Of a stretch of DNA of 64,000 nt, positions 42,769 to 56,913 are shown in pieces. Every line of letters starts with the position of its first letter. Position 1 is the first letter of the stretch. Under the pieces are notes generated by a model, which saw only the letters and a list, made by a program, of their open reading frames with translations, was not told the origin of the DNA and ran no database searches. This DNA comes from Strigamia acuminata (Eukaryota; Arthropoda; Chilopoda; Geophilomorpha; Linotaeniidae). Made by a program: the position numbers and the translations under genes. The stretch is from positions 13,356,427-13,420,426 of the forward strand of contig OX442315.1 of assembly GCA_949358305.1 (NCBI GenBank). The letters run 5' to 3'.

Positions 42769-45608
42769 TTCGCACTTGCTTACACCAGCGTACCAGTAAA
42801 AATGGAGTTTATCGGCATGCCGATAAAACCTACACCGGCATGCTGCTTAAAGTGGGGTAATACGATACTAAAGCATACTTGCAGCTAAACCAATTTTTCC
42901 ATTCCAATTGACGCGGTATTTGTCTGTTAAATCTTTGGTATTCATGTCTTCTTCAAGGGGAAGTAGAATATCATGCCCGTTAAATAAGTTATGTACACAG
43001 TTTTTTCTAGTCATGGGCACAAAATTCATTCTTTTGTTGAAACGTTTCCAACCTGTCATTTTGTATTGTTTTTTGTGAGTTAAAACGAAAATAGATCTTC
43101 GATATCGTCTCCACAAATGGCTAGTGAAATATAAAATGTCGATTGGCAATGGTCCTTGATAAAATACAAATATGGCAGCCGAGTTCTGTGGCAAATTTCT
43201 TTTCCCAATCACTTTGTAACCTTAAGAAGATTTTTAAAAATATTATAATGATTAATGGATACAGTAAATGTGTTCAAATTGGTTGAAAAAATTTTGCTTA
43301 GAGAAGCCAACATCAAGGAAGTGTTTTTAGTTGAGATTGAGTGACGTGCGACAGGAAGTGTGTAAAGTGTCATAAATTATGCTAATATCTCTTTTGTCCA
43401 ATTGATTTTATACGTGTGCCCATCAAAAAACTAGAATTTTACATTTATATGTGCATAAAACTTAATTTCATAAATGGAAATAACATTTTATAAAAAAAAA
43501 AATCAAAATTATATTAACTTAAATAGTCATAACAATCACAAAAATAAATAAAAATCCAAACTTTTCCTAGTGGTAGTTAGTAGTAATGAGGCTTGACCAA
43601 TGGGATTTATGACTTTTGAGTCGAACAAGAGTATAATTATACACATCATTTCATCAAAAATATTACAAATCACTTTATGAACTTTCAAAGACACCAGCAG
43701 GAGTAGTCATGCTTTGTGCTGGTTTTACCTTCTCATTGTTCACCACTGTGAACAGACAGCAGCCTCCATGAGCTAATAAGTGGGTCAAATCATAAAATCG
43801 ACTAAAAAAATCGACGAAAACATAGACTAAAAACTCAATACCCTTGGGTGTTGATTACTCGTATCTGAACAGGGGTGTTTGATTTTTTTGTTGATTTTTT
43901 ATTCGATGTTTTAGTCGATGTTTTTAGTTTCACTCGAATTTTTAGTCAATCTCATAGATTTTTTTAGTCAATTTTTTTCGATTTTTAGTCGATTTTATCG
44001 ATTTTTAGTCGATTTTTATTGTTTTTTAGTCGATTTTATCGATTTTAGTCGATTTCTATCGATTTTTAGTTGATTTTTATCGATTTTTAGTTGATTTTAT
44101 CGATTTTAGTCGATTTTTAGTCGATTTTATCGATTTTTAGTCGATTATTATTGTTTTTTAGTCGATTTTATCGATTTTAGTCGATTTTTTTCGATTTTTA
44201 GTCGATTTTATCGATTTTTAGTCGATTTTTAGTCGATTTTATCGATTTTTAGTCGATTATTATTGTTTTTTAGTCGATTTTATCGATTTTAGTCGATTTT
44301 TTTCGATTTTTAGTCGATTTTATCGATTTTTAGTCGATTTTTATTGTTTTTTAGTCGATTTTATCGATTTTAGTCGATTTCTATCGATTTTTAGTCGCTT
44401 TTTATTGATTTTTAGTCGATTTTATCGATTTTTAGTCGATTTTATCGATTTTTAGTCGATTTTATCGATTTTTAGTCGATTTTATCGATTTTTAGTCGAT
44501 TTTATCGATTTTTAGTTGAGTTTATCGATTTTTAATCGATTTTATCGATTTTTAGTTGGTTTTTCTACTTTTAGTCGATTTTATCGCTTTTTAGTAGATT
44601 TTATCGATATTTTAATCGATTTAATAGTAGATTTTATCGGTTTTTAGTTTTGTTCAACCATTATACTTATTAAAATATTTACCATGCCACATAATTGACA
44701 TCCAGTAGAATATAGGAGTGCTTTTGTTTTTTCCACTACTATCGTCCACTTCCTTTGTTAATTTGTTTAATGATCTATGTAATGATGCTGCCCACATAAG
44801 GATTGAGCACAAGTAGATCGTCGCTGCCAATGCTAGTGGGCCTAAAAATGGAACCTGTAATGACATTGATTATTTGCAAATATTGTTCAATCGTTTCAAA
44901 TATGAGGTAGTTTACTACAAGTATGAGAATCATCAAAATCAATGGAATCCATTTGTAAATGTTTACTGCTTCGGATGAAGTGAATAATGCCCAAGAGAAT
45001 CCTGATCGAATGTTCTCTTGAAAAAGTGTGATGTTCACCTGGTTCTATTACATTAAAAAAAGTATTGTTATATGCTTAATTACGAAATTGTGCTGTGTTG
45101 CCCCGCTGTGGAGGGCATGCCCTAAAATGCAAGTTTGACCATATCTGGGGATCTGATTGTCTTTTTTTAAAGAAAATTTATGATTCTTAAGAATAAATTT
45201 ATAAGCCGACAGTAAGGGGTTTCATTAAATGAGTGATTAGTTGATTACTTTGATTACTTTGATTAGTTGATTATTTGATGTATCATGTGATTGAATTCAA
45301 CCAATCCTGAGAATAATCATTTCATCAAATAAGCAACTAATCAAGTAATCAAGTAATCATCCCAAACCATGATTTTCTGCTGACTTTGGTCGATTATAAG
45401 TGCTCTCTCAACTCAAACCAACATGGCGGCGCCAGACCCGCTTCAACTACACACGGGTCATAATACAATAAAGTGTGCTCAGTTTAGGTTAAACTGAACA
45501 CATTAAACAAGTTAGGGAGTTGCAATTGTTACTTGTAGCAACTTTTTTTAAACAATTGCTACGTATCTAGGTTACAGTTTAAACAATTCTGCCCATCGGA
45601 CTTGCCCA
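42769..45608 (-). pseudogene. Array unit 6 (D1, D2, truncated D3)
   Basis: D1 45038-44916, D2 44854-44683, D3' 43220-42879 with the fused donor. Nearly identical to unit 5, so the pair is a recent duplication. Confidence 0.85.
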
Positions 45609-48426
45609 TTCGCACTTGCTTACACCAGCGTACCAGTAAAAATGGAGTTTATCGGCATGCCGATAAAACCTACACCGGCATGCTGCTTAAAGTGGGGTAA
45701 TACGATACTAAAGCATACTTGCAGCTAAACCAATTTTTCCATTCCAATTGACGCGGTATTTGTCTGTTAAATCTTTGGTATTCATGTCTTCTTCAAGGGG
45801 AAGTAGAATATCATGCCCGTTAAATAAGTTATGTACACAGTTTTTTCTAGTCATGGGCACAAAATTCATTCTTTTGTTGAAACGTTTCCAACCTGTCATT
45901 TTGTATTGTTTTTTGTGAGTTAAAACGAAAATAGATCTTCGATATCGTCTCCACAAATGGCTAGTGAAATATAAAATGTCGATTGGCAATGGTCCTTGAT
46001 AAAATACAAATATGGCAGCCGAGTTCTGTGGCAAATTTCTTTTCCCAATCACTTTGTAACCTTAAGAAGATTTTTAAAAATATTATAATGATTAATGGAT
46101 ACAGTAAATGTGTTCAAATTGGTTGAAAAAATTTTGCTTAGAGAAGCCAACATCAAGGAAGTGTTTTTAGTTGAGATTGAGTGACGTGCGACAGGAAGTG
46201 TGTAAAGTGTCATAAATTATGCTAATATCTCTTTTGTCCAATTGATTTTATACGTGTGCCCATCAAAAAACTAGAATTTTACATTTATATGTGCATAAAA
46301 CTTTATTTCATAAATGGAAATAACATTTTATAAAAAAAAAATCACAATTATATTAACTTAAATAGTCATAACAATCACAAAAATAAATAAAAATCCAAAC
46401 TACTTTTCCTAGTGGTAGTTAGTAGTAATGAGGCTCGACCAATGGGATTTATGACTTTTGAGTCGAACAAGAGTATAATTATACACATCATTTCATCAAA
46501 AATATTACAAATCACTTTATGAACTTTCAAAGACACCAGCGGGAGTAGTCATGCTTTGTGCTGGTTTTACCTTCTCATTGTTCACCACTGTGAACAGACA
46601 GCAGCCTCCATGAGCTAATAAGTGGGTCAAATCATAAAATCGACTAAAAAAATCGACGAAAACATAGACTAAAAACTCAATACCCTTGGGTGTTGATTAC
46701 TCGTATCTGAACAGAGGTGTTTGATTTTTTTGTTGATTTTTTATTCGATGTTTTAGTCGATGTTTTTAGTTTCACTCGAATTTTTAGTCAATCTCATAGA
46801 TTTTTTTAGTCAATTTTTTTCGATTTTTAGTCGATTTTATCGATTTTTAGTCGATTTTTATTGTTTTTTAGTCGATTTTATCGATTTTAGTCGATTTCTA
46901 TCGATTTTTAGTCGATTTTTATTGTTTTTTAGTCGATTTTATCGATTTTAGTCGATTTCTATCGATTTTTAGTCGATTTTTATCGATTTTTAGTCGATTT
47001 TATCGATTTTTAGTCGATTTTATCGATTTTTAGTCGATTTTATCGATTTTTAGTCGATTTTATCGATTTTTAGTCGATTTTTATTGTTTTTAGTCGATTT
47101 TATCGATTTTAGTCGATTTTTTTCGATTTTTAGTCGATTTTATCGATTTTTAGTCGATTTTTATTGTTTTTAGTCGATTTTATCGATTTTAGTCGATTTC
47201 TATCGATTTTTAGTCGATTTTTATCGATTTTTAGTCGATTTTATCGATTTTTAGTCGATTTTATCGATTTTTAGTCAATTTTATCGATTTTTAGTCGATT
47301 TTATCGATTTTTAGTCGATTTTATCGATTTTTAGTTGAGTTTATCGATTTTTAATCGATTTTATCGATTTTTAGTTGGTTTTTCTACTTTTAGTCGATTT
47401 TATCGCTTTTTAGTAGATTTTATCGATATTTTAATCGATTTAATAGTAGATTTTATCGGTTTTTAGTTTTGTCCAACCATTATACTTATTAAAATATTTA
47501 CCATGCCACATAATTGACATCCAGTAGAATATAAGAGTGCTTTTGTTTTTTCCACTACTATCGTCCACTTCCTTTGTTAATTTGTTTAATGATCTATGTA
47601 ATGATGCTGCCCACATAAGGATTGAGCACAAGTAGATCGTCGCTGCCAATGCTAGTGGGCCTAAAAATGGAACCTGTAATGACATTGATTATTTGCAAAT
47701 ATTGTTCAATCGTTTCAAATATGAGGTAGTTTACTACAAGTATGAGAATCATCAAAATCAATGGAATCCATTTGTAAATGTTTACTGCTTCGGATGAAGT
47801 GAATAATGCCCAAGAGAATCCTGATCGAATGTTCTCTTGAAAAAGTGTGATGTTCACCTGGTTCTATTACATTAAAAAAAGTATTGTTATATGCTTAATT
47901 ACGAAATTGTGCTGTGTTGCCCCGCTGTGGAGGGCATGCCCTAAAATGCAAGTTTGACCATATCTGGGGATCTGATTGTCTTTTTTTAAAGAAAATTTAT
48001 GATTCTTAAGAATAAATTTATAAGCCGACAGTAAGGGGTTTCATTAAATGAGTGATTAGTTGATTACTTTGATTACTTTGATTAGTTGATTATTTGATGT
48101 ATCATGTGATTGAATTCAACCAATCCTGAGAATAATCATTTCATCAAATAAGCAACTAATCAAGTAATCAAGTAATCATCCCAAACCATGATTTTCTGCT
48201 GACTTTGGTCGATTATAAGTGCTCTCTCAACTCAAACCAACATGGCGGCGCCAGACCCGCTTCAACTACACAAGGTCATAATACAATAAAGTGTGCTCAG
48301 TTTAGGTTAAACTGAACACATTAAACAAGTTAGGGAGTTGCAATTGTTACTTGTAGCAACTTTTTTTAAACAATTGCTACGTATCTAGGTTACAGTTTAA
48401 ACAATTCTGCCCATCGGACTTGCCCA
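45609..48426 (-). pseudogene. Array unit 7 (D1, D2, truncated D3)
   Basis: D1 47857-47735, D2 47673-47502, D3' 46060-45719 with the fused donor. Its D3' end shares the AAACCAATTT variant with unit 6, while the rest resembles units 1-3: a mosaic unit. Confidence 0.85.
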
Positions 48427-50649
48427 TTCGCACTTGCTTACACCAGCGTACCAGTAAAAATGGAGTTTATCGGCATGCCGATAAAACCTACACCGGCATG
48501 CTGCTTAAAGTGGGGTAATACGATACTAAAGCATACTTGCAGCTAAACCGATTTTTCCATTCCAATTGACGCGGTATTTGTCTGTTAAATCTTTGGTATT
48601 CATGTCTTCTTCAAGGGGAAGTAGAATATCATGCCCGTTAAATAAGTTATGTACACAGTTTTTTCTAGTCATGGGCACAAAATTCATTCTTTTGTTGAAA
48701 CGTTTCCAACCTGTCATTTTGTATTGTTTTTTGTGAGTTAAAACGAAAATAGATCTTCGATATCGTCTCCACAAATGGCTAGTGAAATATAAAATGTCGA
48801 TTGGCAATGGTCCTTGATAAAATACAAATATGGCAGCCGAGTTCTGTGGCAAATTTCTTTTCCCAATCACTTTGTAACCTTAAGAAGATTTTTAAAAATA
48901 TTATAATGATTAATGGATACAGTAAATGTGTTCAAATTGGTTGAAAAAATTTTGCTTAGAGAAGCCAACATCAAGGAAGTGTTTTTAGTTGAGATTGAGT
49001 GACGTGCGACAGGAAGTGTGTAAAGTGTCATAAATTATGCTAATATCTCTTTTGTCCAATTGATTTTATACGTGTGCCCATCAAAAAACTAGAATTTTAC
49101 ATTTATATGTGCATAAAACTTTATTTCATAAATGGAAATAACATTTTATAAAAAAAAAATCAAAATTATATTAACTTAAATAGTCATAACAATCACAAAA
49201 ATAAATAAAAATCCAAACTACTTTTCCTAGTGGTAGTTAGTAGTAATGAGGCTCGACCAATGGGATTTATGACTTTTGAGTCGAACAAGAGTATAATTAT
49301 ACACATCATTTCATCAAAAATATTACAAATCACTTTATGAACTTTCAAAGACACCAGCGGGAGTAGTCATGCTTTGTGCTGGTTTTACCTTCTCATTGTT
49401 CACCACTGTGAACAGACAGCAGCCTCCATGAGCTAATAAGTGGGTCAAATCATAAAATCGACTAAAAAAATCGACGAAAACATAGACTAAAAACTCAATA
49501 CCCTTGGGTGTTGATTACTCGTATCTGAACAGGGGTGTTTGATTTTTTTGTTGATTTTTTATTCGATGTTTTAGTCGATGTTTTTAGTTTCACTCGAATT
49601 TTTAGTCAATCTCATAGATTTTTTTAGTCAATTTTTTTCGATTTTTAGTCGATTTTATCGATTTTTAGTCGATTTTTATTGTTTTTTAGTCGATTTTATC
49701 GATTTTAGTCGACTCTATCGATTTTTAGTCGATTTTTATCGATTTTTAGTCGATTTTATCGATTTTATCGATTTTTAGTCGATTTTATCGATTTTTAGTC
49801 GATTTTTATTGTTTTTTAGTCGATTTTATCGATTTTAGTCGATTTTTTTCGATTTTTAGTCGATTTTATCGATTTTTTAGTCGATTTTTATTGTTTTTAG
49901 TCGATTTTATCGATTTTAGTTGATTTCTATCGATTTTTAGTCGATTTTTATCGATTTTTAGTCGATTTTATCGATTTTTAGTCGATTTTAAGTCGATTTT
50001 ATCGATTTTTAGTCGATTTTATCGATTTTTAGTCGATTTTATCGATTTTTAGTCGATTTTATCGATTTTTAGTTGAGTTTATCGATTTTTAATCGATTTT
50101 ATCGATTTTTAGTTGGTTTTTCTACTTTTAGTCGATTTTATCGCTTTTTAGTAGATTTTATCGATATTTTAATCGATTTAATAGTAGATTTTATCGGTTT
50201 TTAGTTTTGTCCAACCATTATACTTATTAAAATATTTACCATGCCACATAATTGACATCCAGTAGAATATAAGAGTGCTTTTGTTTTTTCCACTACTATC
50301 GTCCACTTCCTTTGTTAATTTGTTTAATGATCTATGTAATGATGCTGCCCACATAAGGATTGAGCACAAGTAGATCGTCGCTGCCAATGCTAGTGGGCCT
50401 AAAAATGGAACCTGTAATGACATTGATTATTTGCAAATATTGTTCAATCGTTTCAAATATGAGGTAGTTTACTACAAGTATGAGAATCATCAAAATCAAT
50501 GGAATCCATTTGTAAATGTTTACTGCTTCGGATGAAGTGAATAATGCCCAAGAGAATCCTGATCGAATGTTCTCTTGAAAAAGTGTGATGTTCACCTGGT
50601 TCTATTACATTAAAAAAAGTATTGTTATATGCTTAATTACGAAATTGTG
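48427..50649 (-). pseudogene. Array unit 8 (D1, D2, truncated D3)
   Basis: D1 50595-50473, D2 50411-50240, D3' 48878-48537 with the fused donor. The DNA upstream of D1 is deleted at the junction GAAATTGTG|TTCAAATTGG, so the unit runs straight into unit 9. Confidence 0.85.
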
Positions 50650-52370
50650 TGTTCAAATTGGTTGAAAAAATTTTGCTTAGAGAAGCCAACATCAAGGAAG
50701 TGTTTTTAGTTGAGATTGAGTGACGTGCGACAGGAAGTGTGTAAAGTGTCATAAATTATGCTAATATCTCTTTTGTCCAATTGATTTTATACGTGTGCCC
50801 ATCAAAAAACTAGAATTTTACATTTATATGTGCATAAAACTTTATTTCATAAATGGAAATAACATTTTATAAAAAAAAAATCAAAATTATATTAACTTAA
50901 ATAGTCATAACAATCACAAAAATAAATAAAAATCTAAACTACTTTTCCTAGTGGTAGTTAGTAGTAATGAGCCTCGACCAATGGGATTTATGACTTTTGA
51001 GTCGAACAAGAGTATAATTATACACATCATTTCATCAAAAATATTACAAATCACTTTATGAACTTTCAAAGACACCAGCGGGAGTAGTCATGCTTTGTGC
51101 TGGTTTTACCTTCTCATTGTTCACCACTGTGAACAGACAGCAGCCTCCATGAGCTAATAAGTGGGTCAAATCATAAAATCGACTAAAAAAATCGACGAAA
51201 ACATAGACTAAAAACTCAATACCCTTGGGTGTTGATTACTCGTATCTGAACAGGGGTGTTTGATTTTTTTGTTGATTTTTTATTCGATGTTTTAGTCGAT
51301 GTTTTTAGTTTCACTCGAATTTTTAGTCAATCTCATAGATTTTTTTAGTCAATTTTTTTCGATTTTTAGTCGATTTTATCGATTTTTAGTCGATTTTTAT
51401 TGTTTTTTAGTCGATTTTATCGATTTTAGTCGACTCTATCGATTTTTAGTCGATTTTTATCGATTTTTAGTCGATTTTATCGATTTTATCGATTTTTAGT
51501 CGATTTTATCGATTTTTAGTCGATTTTTATTGTTTTTTAGTCGATTTTATCGATTTTAGTCGATTTTTTTCGATTTTTAGTCGATTTTATCGATTTTTTA
51601 GTCGATTTTTATTGTTTTTAGTCGATTTTATCGATTTTAGTTGATTTCTATCGATTTTTAGTCGATTTTTATCGATTTTTAGTCGATTTTATCGATTTTT
51701 AGTCGATTTTAAGTCGATTTTATCGATTTTTAGTCGATTTTATCGATTTTTAGTCGATTTTATCGATTTTTAGTCGATTTTATCGATTTTTAGTTGAGTT
51801 TATCGATTTTTAATCGATTTTATCGATTTTTAGTTGGTTTTTCTACTTTTAGTCGATTTTATCGCTTTTTAGTAGATTTTATCGATATTTTAATCGATTT
51901 AATAGTAGATTTTATCGGTTTTTAGTTTTGTCCAACCATTATACTTATTAAAATATTTACCATGCCACATAATTGACATCCAGTAGAATATAAGAGTGCT
52001 TTTGTTTTTTCCACTACTATCGTCCACTTCCTTTGTTAATTTGTTTAATGATCTATGTAATGATGCTGCCCACATAAGGATTGAGCACAAGTAGATCGTC
52101 GCTGCCAATGCTAGTGGGCCTAAAAATGGAACCTGTAATGACATTGATTATTTGCAAATATTGTTCAATCGTTTCAAATATGAGGTAGTTTACTACAAGT
52201 ATGAGAATCATCAAAATCAATGGAATCCATTTGTAAATGTTTACTGCTTCGGATGAAGTGAATAATGCCCAAGAGAATCCTGATCGAATGTTCTCTTGAA
52301 AAAGTGTGATGTTCACCTGGTTCTATTACATTAAAAAAAGTATTGTTATATGCTTAATTACGAAATTGTG
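50650..52370 (-). pseudogene. Array unit 9, short type (D1, D2 only)
   Basis: D1 52316-52194, D2 52132-51961; no D3'. Exactly 1721 bp from unit 8, with the same minisatellite and the same GAGCCTCGACC variant as unit 10. Deletion junctions on both sides. Confidence 0.85.
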
Positions 52371-54688
52371 TGTTCAAATTGGTTGAAAAAATTTTGCTTA
52401 GAGAAGCCAACATCAAGGAAGTGTTTTTAGTTGAGATTGAGTGACGTGCGACAGGAAGTGTGTAAAGTGTCATAAATTATGCTAATATCTCTTTTGTCCA
52501 ATTGATTTTATACGTGTGCCCATCAAAAAACTAGAATTTTACATTTATATGTGCATAAAACTTTATTTCATAAATGGAAATAACATTTTATAAAAAAAAA
52601 ATCAAAATTATATTAACTTAAATAGTCATAACAATCACAAAAATAAATAAAAATCTAAACTACTTTTCCTAGTGGTAGTTAGTAGTAATGAGCCTCGACC
52701 AATGGGATTTATGACTTTTGAGTCGAACAAGAGTATAATTATACACATCATTTCATCAAAAATATTACAAATCACTTTATGAACTTTCAAAGACACCAGC
52801 GGGAGTAGTCATGCTTTGTGCTGGTTTTACCTTCTCATTGTTCACCACTGTGAACAGACAGCAGCCTCCATGAGCTAATAAGTGGGTCAAATCATAAAAT
52901 CGACTAAAAAAATCGACGAAAACATAGACTAAAAACTCAATACCCTTGGGTGTTGATTACTCGTATCTGAACAGGGGTGTTTGATTTTTTTGTTGATTTT
53001 TTATTCGATGTTTTAGTCGATGTTTTTAGTTTCACTCGAATTTTTAGTCAATCTCATAGATTTTTTTAGTCAATTTTTTTCGATTTTTAGTCGATTTTAT
53101 CAATTTTTAGTCGATTTTTATTGTTTTTTAGTCGATTTTATCGATTTTAGTCGATTTCTATCGATTTTTAATCGATTTTTATTGTTTTTTAGTCGATTTT
53201 ATCGATTTTAGTCGATTTCTATCGATTTTTAGTCGATTTTTATCGATTTTTAGTCGATTTTATCGATTTTTAGTCGATTTTATCGATTTTTAGTCGATTT
53301 TATCGATTTTTAGTCGATTTTTTTGATTTTTAGTCGATTTTTATTGTTTTTTAGTCGATTTTATCGATTTTAGTCGATTTTTTTCGATTTTTAGTCGATT
53401 TTATCGATTTTTAGTCGATTTTTATTGTTTTTAGTCGATTTTATCGATTTTAGTCGATTTCTATCGATTTTTAGTCGATTTTTTATCGATTTTTAATCGA
53501 TTTTATCGATTTTTAGTCGATTTTATCGATTTTTAGTCGATTTTATCGATTTTTAGTCGATTTTATCGATTTTTAGTCGATTTTATCGATTTTTAGTTGA
53601 GTTTATCGATTTTTAATCGATTTTATCGATTTTTAGTTGGTTTTTCTACTTTTAGTCGATTTTATCGCTTTTTAGTAGATTTTATCGATATTTTAATCGA
53701 TTTAATAGTAGATTTTATCGGTTTTTAGTTTTGTCCAACCATTATACTTATTAAAATATTTACCATGCCACATAATTGACATCCAGTAGAATATAAGAGT
53801 GCTTTTGTTTTTTCCACTACTATCGTCCACTTCCTTTGTTAATTTGTTTAATGATCTATGTAATGATGCTGCCCACATAAGGATTGAGCACAAGTAGATC
53901 GTCGCTGCCAATGCTAGTGGGCCTAAAAATGGAACCTGTAATGACATTGATTATTTGCAAATATTGTTCAATCGTTTCAAATATGAGGTAGTTTACTACA
54001 AGTATGAGAATCATCAAAATCAATGGAATCCATTTGTAAATGTTTACTGCTTCGGATGAAGTGAATAATGCCCAAGAGAATCCTGATCGAATGTTCTCTT
54101 GAAAAAGTGTGATGTTCACCTGGTTCTATTACATTAAAAAAAGTATTGTTATATGCTTAATTACGAAATTGTGCTGTGTTGCCCCGCTGTGGAGGGCATG
54201 CCCTAAAATGCAAGTTTGACCATATCTGGGGATCTGATTGTCTTTTTTTAAAGAAAATTTATGATTCTTAAGAATAAATTTATAAGCCGACAGTAAGGGG
54301 TTTCATTAAATGAGTGATTAGTTGATTACTTTGATTACTTTGATTAGTTGATTATTTGATGTATCATGTGATTGAATTCAACCAATCCTGAGAATAATCA
54401 TTTCATCAAATAAGCAACTAATCAAGTAATCAAGTAATCATCCCAAACCATGATTTTCTGCTGACTTTGGTCGATTATAAGTGCTCTCTCAACTCAAACC
54501 AACATGGCGGCGCCAGACCCGCTTCAACTACACAAGGTCATAATACAATAAAGTGTGCTCAGTTTAGGTTAAACTGAACACATTAAACAAGTTAGGGAGT
54601 TGCAATTGTTACTTGTAGCAACTTTTTTTAAACAATTGCTACGTATCTAGGTTACAGTTTAAACAATTCTGCCCATCGGACTTGCCCA
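52371..54688 (-). pseudogene. Array unit 10 (D1, D2, no D3)
   Basis: D1 54119-53997, D2 53935-53764. Begins at a deletion junction and so lacks D3', but keeps the full upstream region with the YY1-like motif. Confidence 0.85.
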
Positions 54689-56913
54689 TTCGCACTTGCT
54701 TACACCAGCGTACCAGTAAAAATGGAGTTTATCGGCATGCCGATAAAACCTACACCGGCATGCTGCTTAAAGTGGGGTAATACGATACTAAAGCATACTT
54801 GCAGCTAAACCGATTTTTCCATTCCAATTGACGCGGTATTTGTCTGTTAAATCTTTGGTATTCATGTCTTCTTCAAGGGGAAGTAGAATATCATGCCCGT
54901 TAAATAAGTTATGTACACAGTTTTTTCTAGTCATGGGCACAAAATTCATTCTTTTGTTGAAACGTTTCCAACCTGTCATTTTGTATTGTTTTTTGTGAGT
55001 TAAAACGAAAATAGATCTTCGATATCGTCTCCACAAATGGCTAGTGAAATATAAAATGTCGATTGGCAATGGTCCTTGATAAAATACAAATATGGCAGCC
55101 GAGTTCTGTGGCAAATTTCTTTTCCCAATCACTTTGTAACCTTAAGAAGATTTTTAAAAATATTATAATGATTAATGGATACAGTAAATGTGTTCAAATT
55201 GGTTGAAAAAATTTTGCTTAGAGAAGCCAACATCAAGGAAGTGTTTTTAGTTGAGATTGAGTGACGTGCGACAGGAAGTGTGTAAAGTGTCATAAATTAT
55301 GCTAATATCTCTTTTGTCCAATTGATTTTATACGTGTGCCCATCAAAAAACTAGAATTTTACATTTATATGTGCATAAAACTTTATTTCATAAATGGAAA
55401 TAACATTTTATAAAAAAAAAATCAAAATTATATTAACTTAAATAGTCATAACAATCACAAAAATAAATAAAAATCCAAACTACTTTTCCTAGTGGTAGTT
55501 AGTAGTAATGAGGCTCGACCAATGGGATTTATGACTTTTGAGTCGAACAAGAGTATAATTATACACATCATTTCATCAAAAATATTACAAATCACTTTAT
55601 GAACTTTCAAAGACACCAGCGGGAGTAGTCATGCTTTGTGCTGGTTTTACCTTCTCATTGTTCACCACTGTGAACAGACAGCAGCCTCCATGAGCTAATA
55701 AGTGGGTCAAATCATAAAATCGACTAAAAAAATCGACGAAAACATAGACTAAAAACTCAATACCCTTGGGTGTTGATTACTCGTATCTGAACAGGGGTGT
55801 TTGATTTTTTTGTTGATTTTTTATTCGATGTTTTAGTCGATGTTTTTAGTTTCACTCGAATTTTTAGTCAATCTCATAGATTTTTTTAGTCAATTTTTTT
55901 CGATTTTTAGTCGATTTTATCGATTTTTAGTCGATTTTTATTGTTTTTTAGTCGATTTTATCGATTTTAGTCGACTCTATCGATTTTTAGTCGATTTTTA
56001 TCGATTTTTAGTCGATTTTATCGATTTTTAGTCGATTTTATCGATTTTTAGTCGATTTTATCGATTTTTAGTCGATTTTTATTGTTTTTTAGTCGATTTT
56101 ATCGATTTTAGTCGATTTTTTTCGATTTTTAGTCGATTTTATCGATTTTTTAGTCGATTTTTATTGTTTTTAGTCGATTTTATCGATTTTAGTCGATTTC
56201 TATCGATTTTTAGTCGATTTTTATCGATTTTTAGTCGATTTTATCGATTTTTAGTCGATTTTAAGTCGATTTTTAGTCGATTTTATCGATTTTTAGTCGA
56301 TTTTATCGATTTTTAGTCGATTTTATCGATTTTTAGTTGAGTTTATCGATTTTTAATCGATTTTATCGATTTTTAGTTGGTTTTTCTACTTTTAGTCGAT
56401 TTTATCGCTTTTTAGTAGATTTTATCGATATTTTAATCGATTTAATAGTAGATTTTATCGGTTTTTAGTTTTGTCCAACCATTATACTTATTAAAATATT
56501 TACCATGCCACATAATTGACATCCAGTAGAATATAAGAGTGCTTTTGTTTTTTCCACTACTATCGTCCACTTCCTTTGTTAATTTGTTTAATGATCTATG
56601 TAATGATGCTGCCCACATAAGGATTGAGCACAAGTAGATCGTCGCTGCCAATGCTAGTGGGCCTAAAAATGGAACCTGTAATGACATTGATTATTTGCAA
56701 ATATTGTTCAATCGTTTCAAATATGAGGTAGTTTACTACAAGTATGAGAATCATCAAAATCAATGGAATCCATTTGTAAATGTTTACTGCTTCGGATGAA
56801 GTGAATAATGCCCAAGAGAATCCTGATCGAATGTTCTCTTGAAAAAGTGTGATGTTCACCTGGTTCTATTACATTAAAAAAAGTATTGTTATATGCTTAA
56901 TTACGAAATTGTG
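54689..56913 (-). pseudogene. Array unit 11 (D1, D2, truncated D3)
   Basis: D1 56859-56737, D2 56675-56504, D3' 55140-54799 with the fused donor. The upstream region is deleted, as in units 8 and 9. Confidence 0.85.
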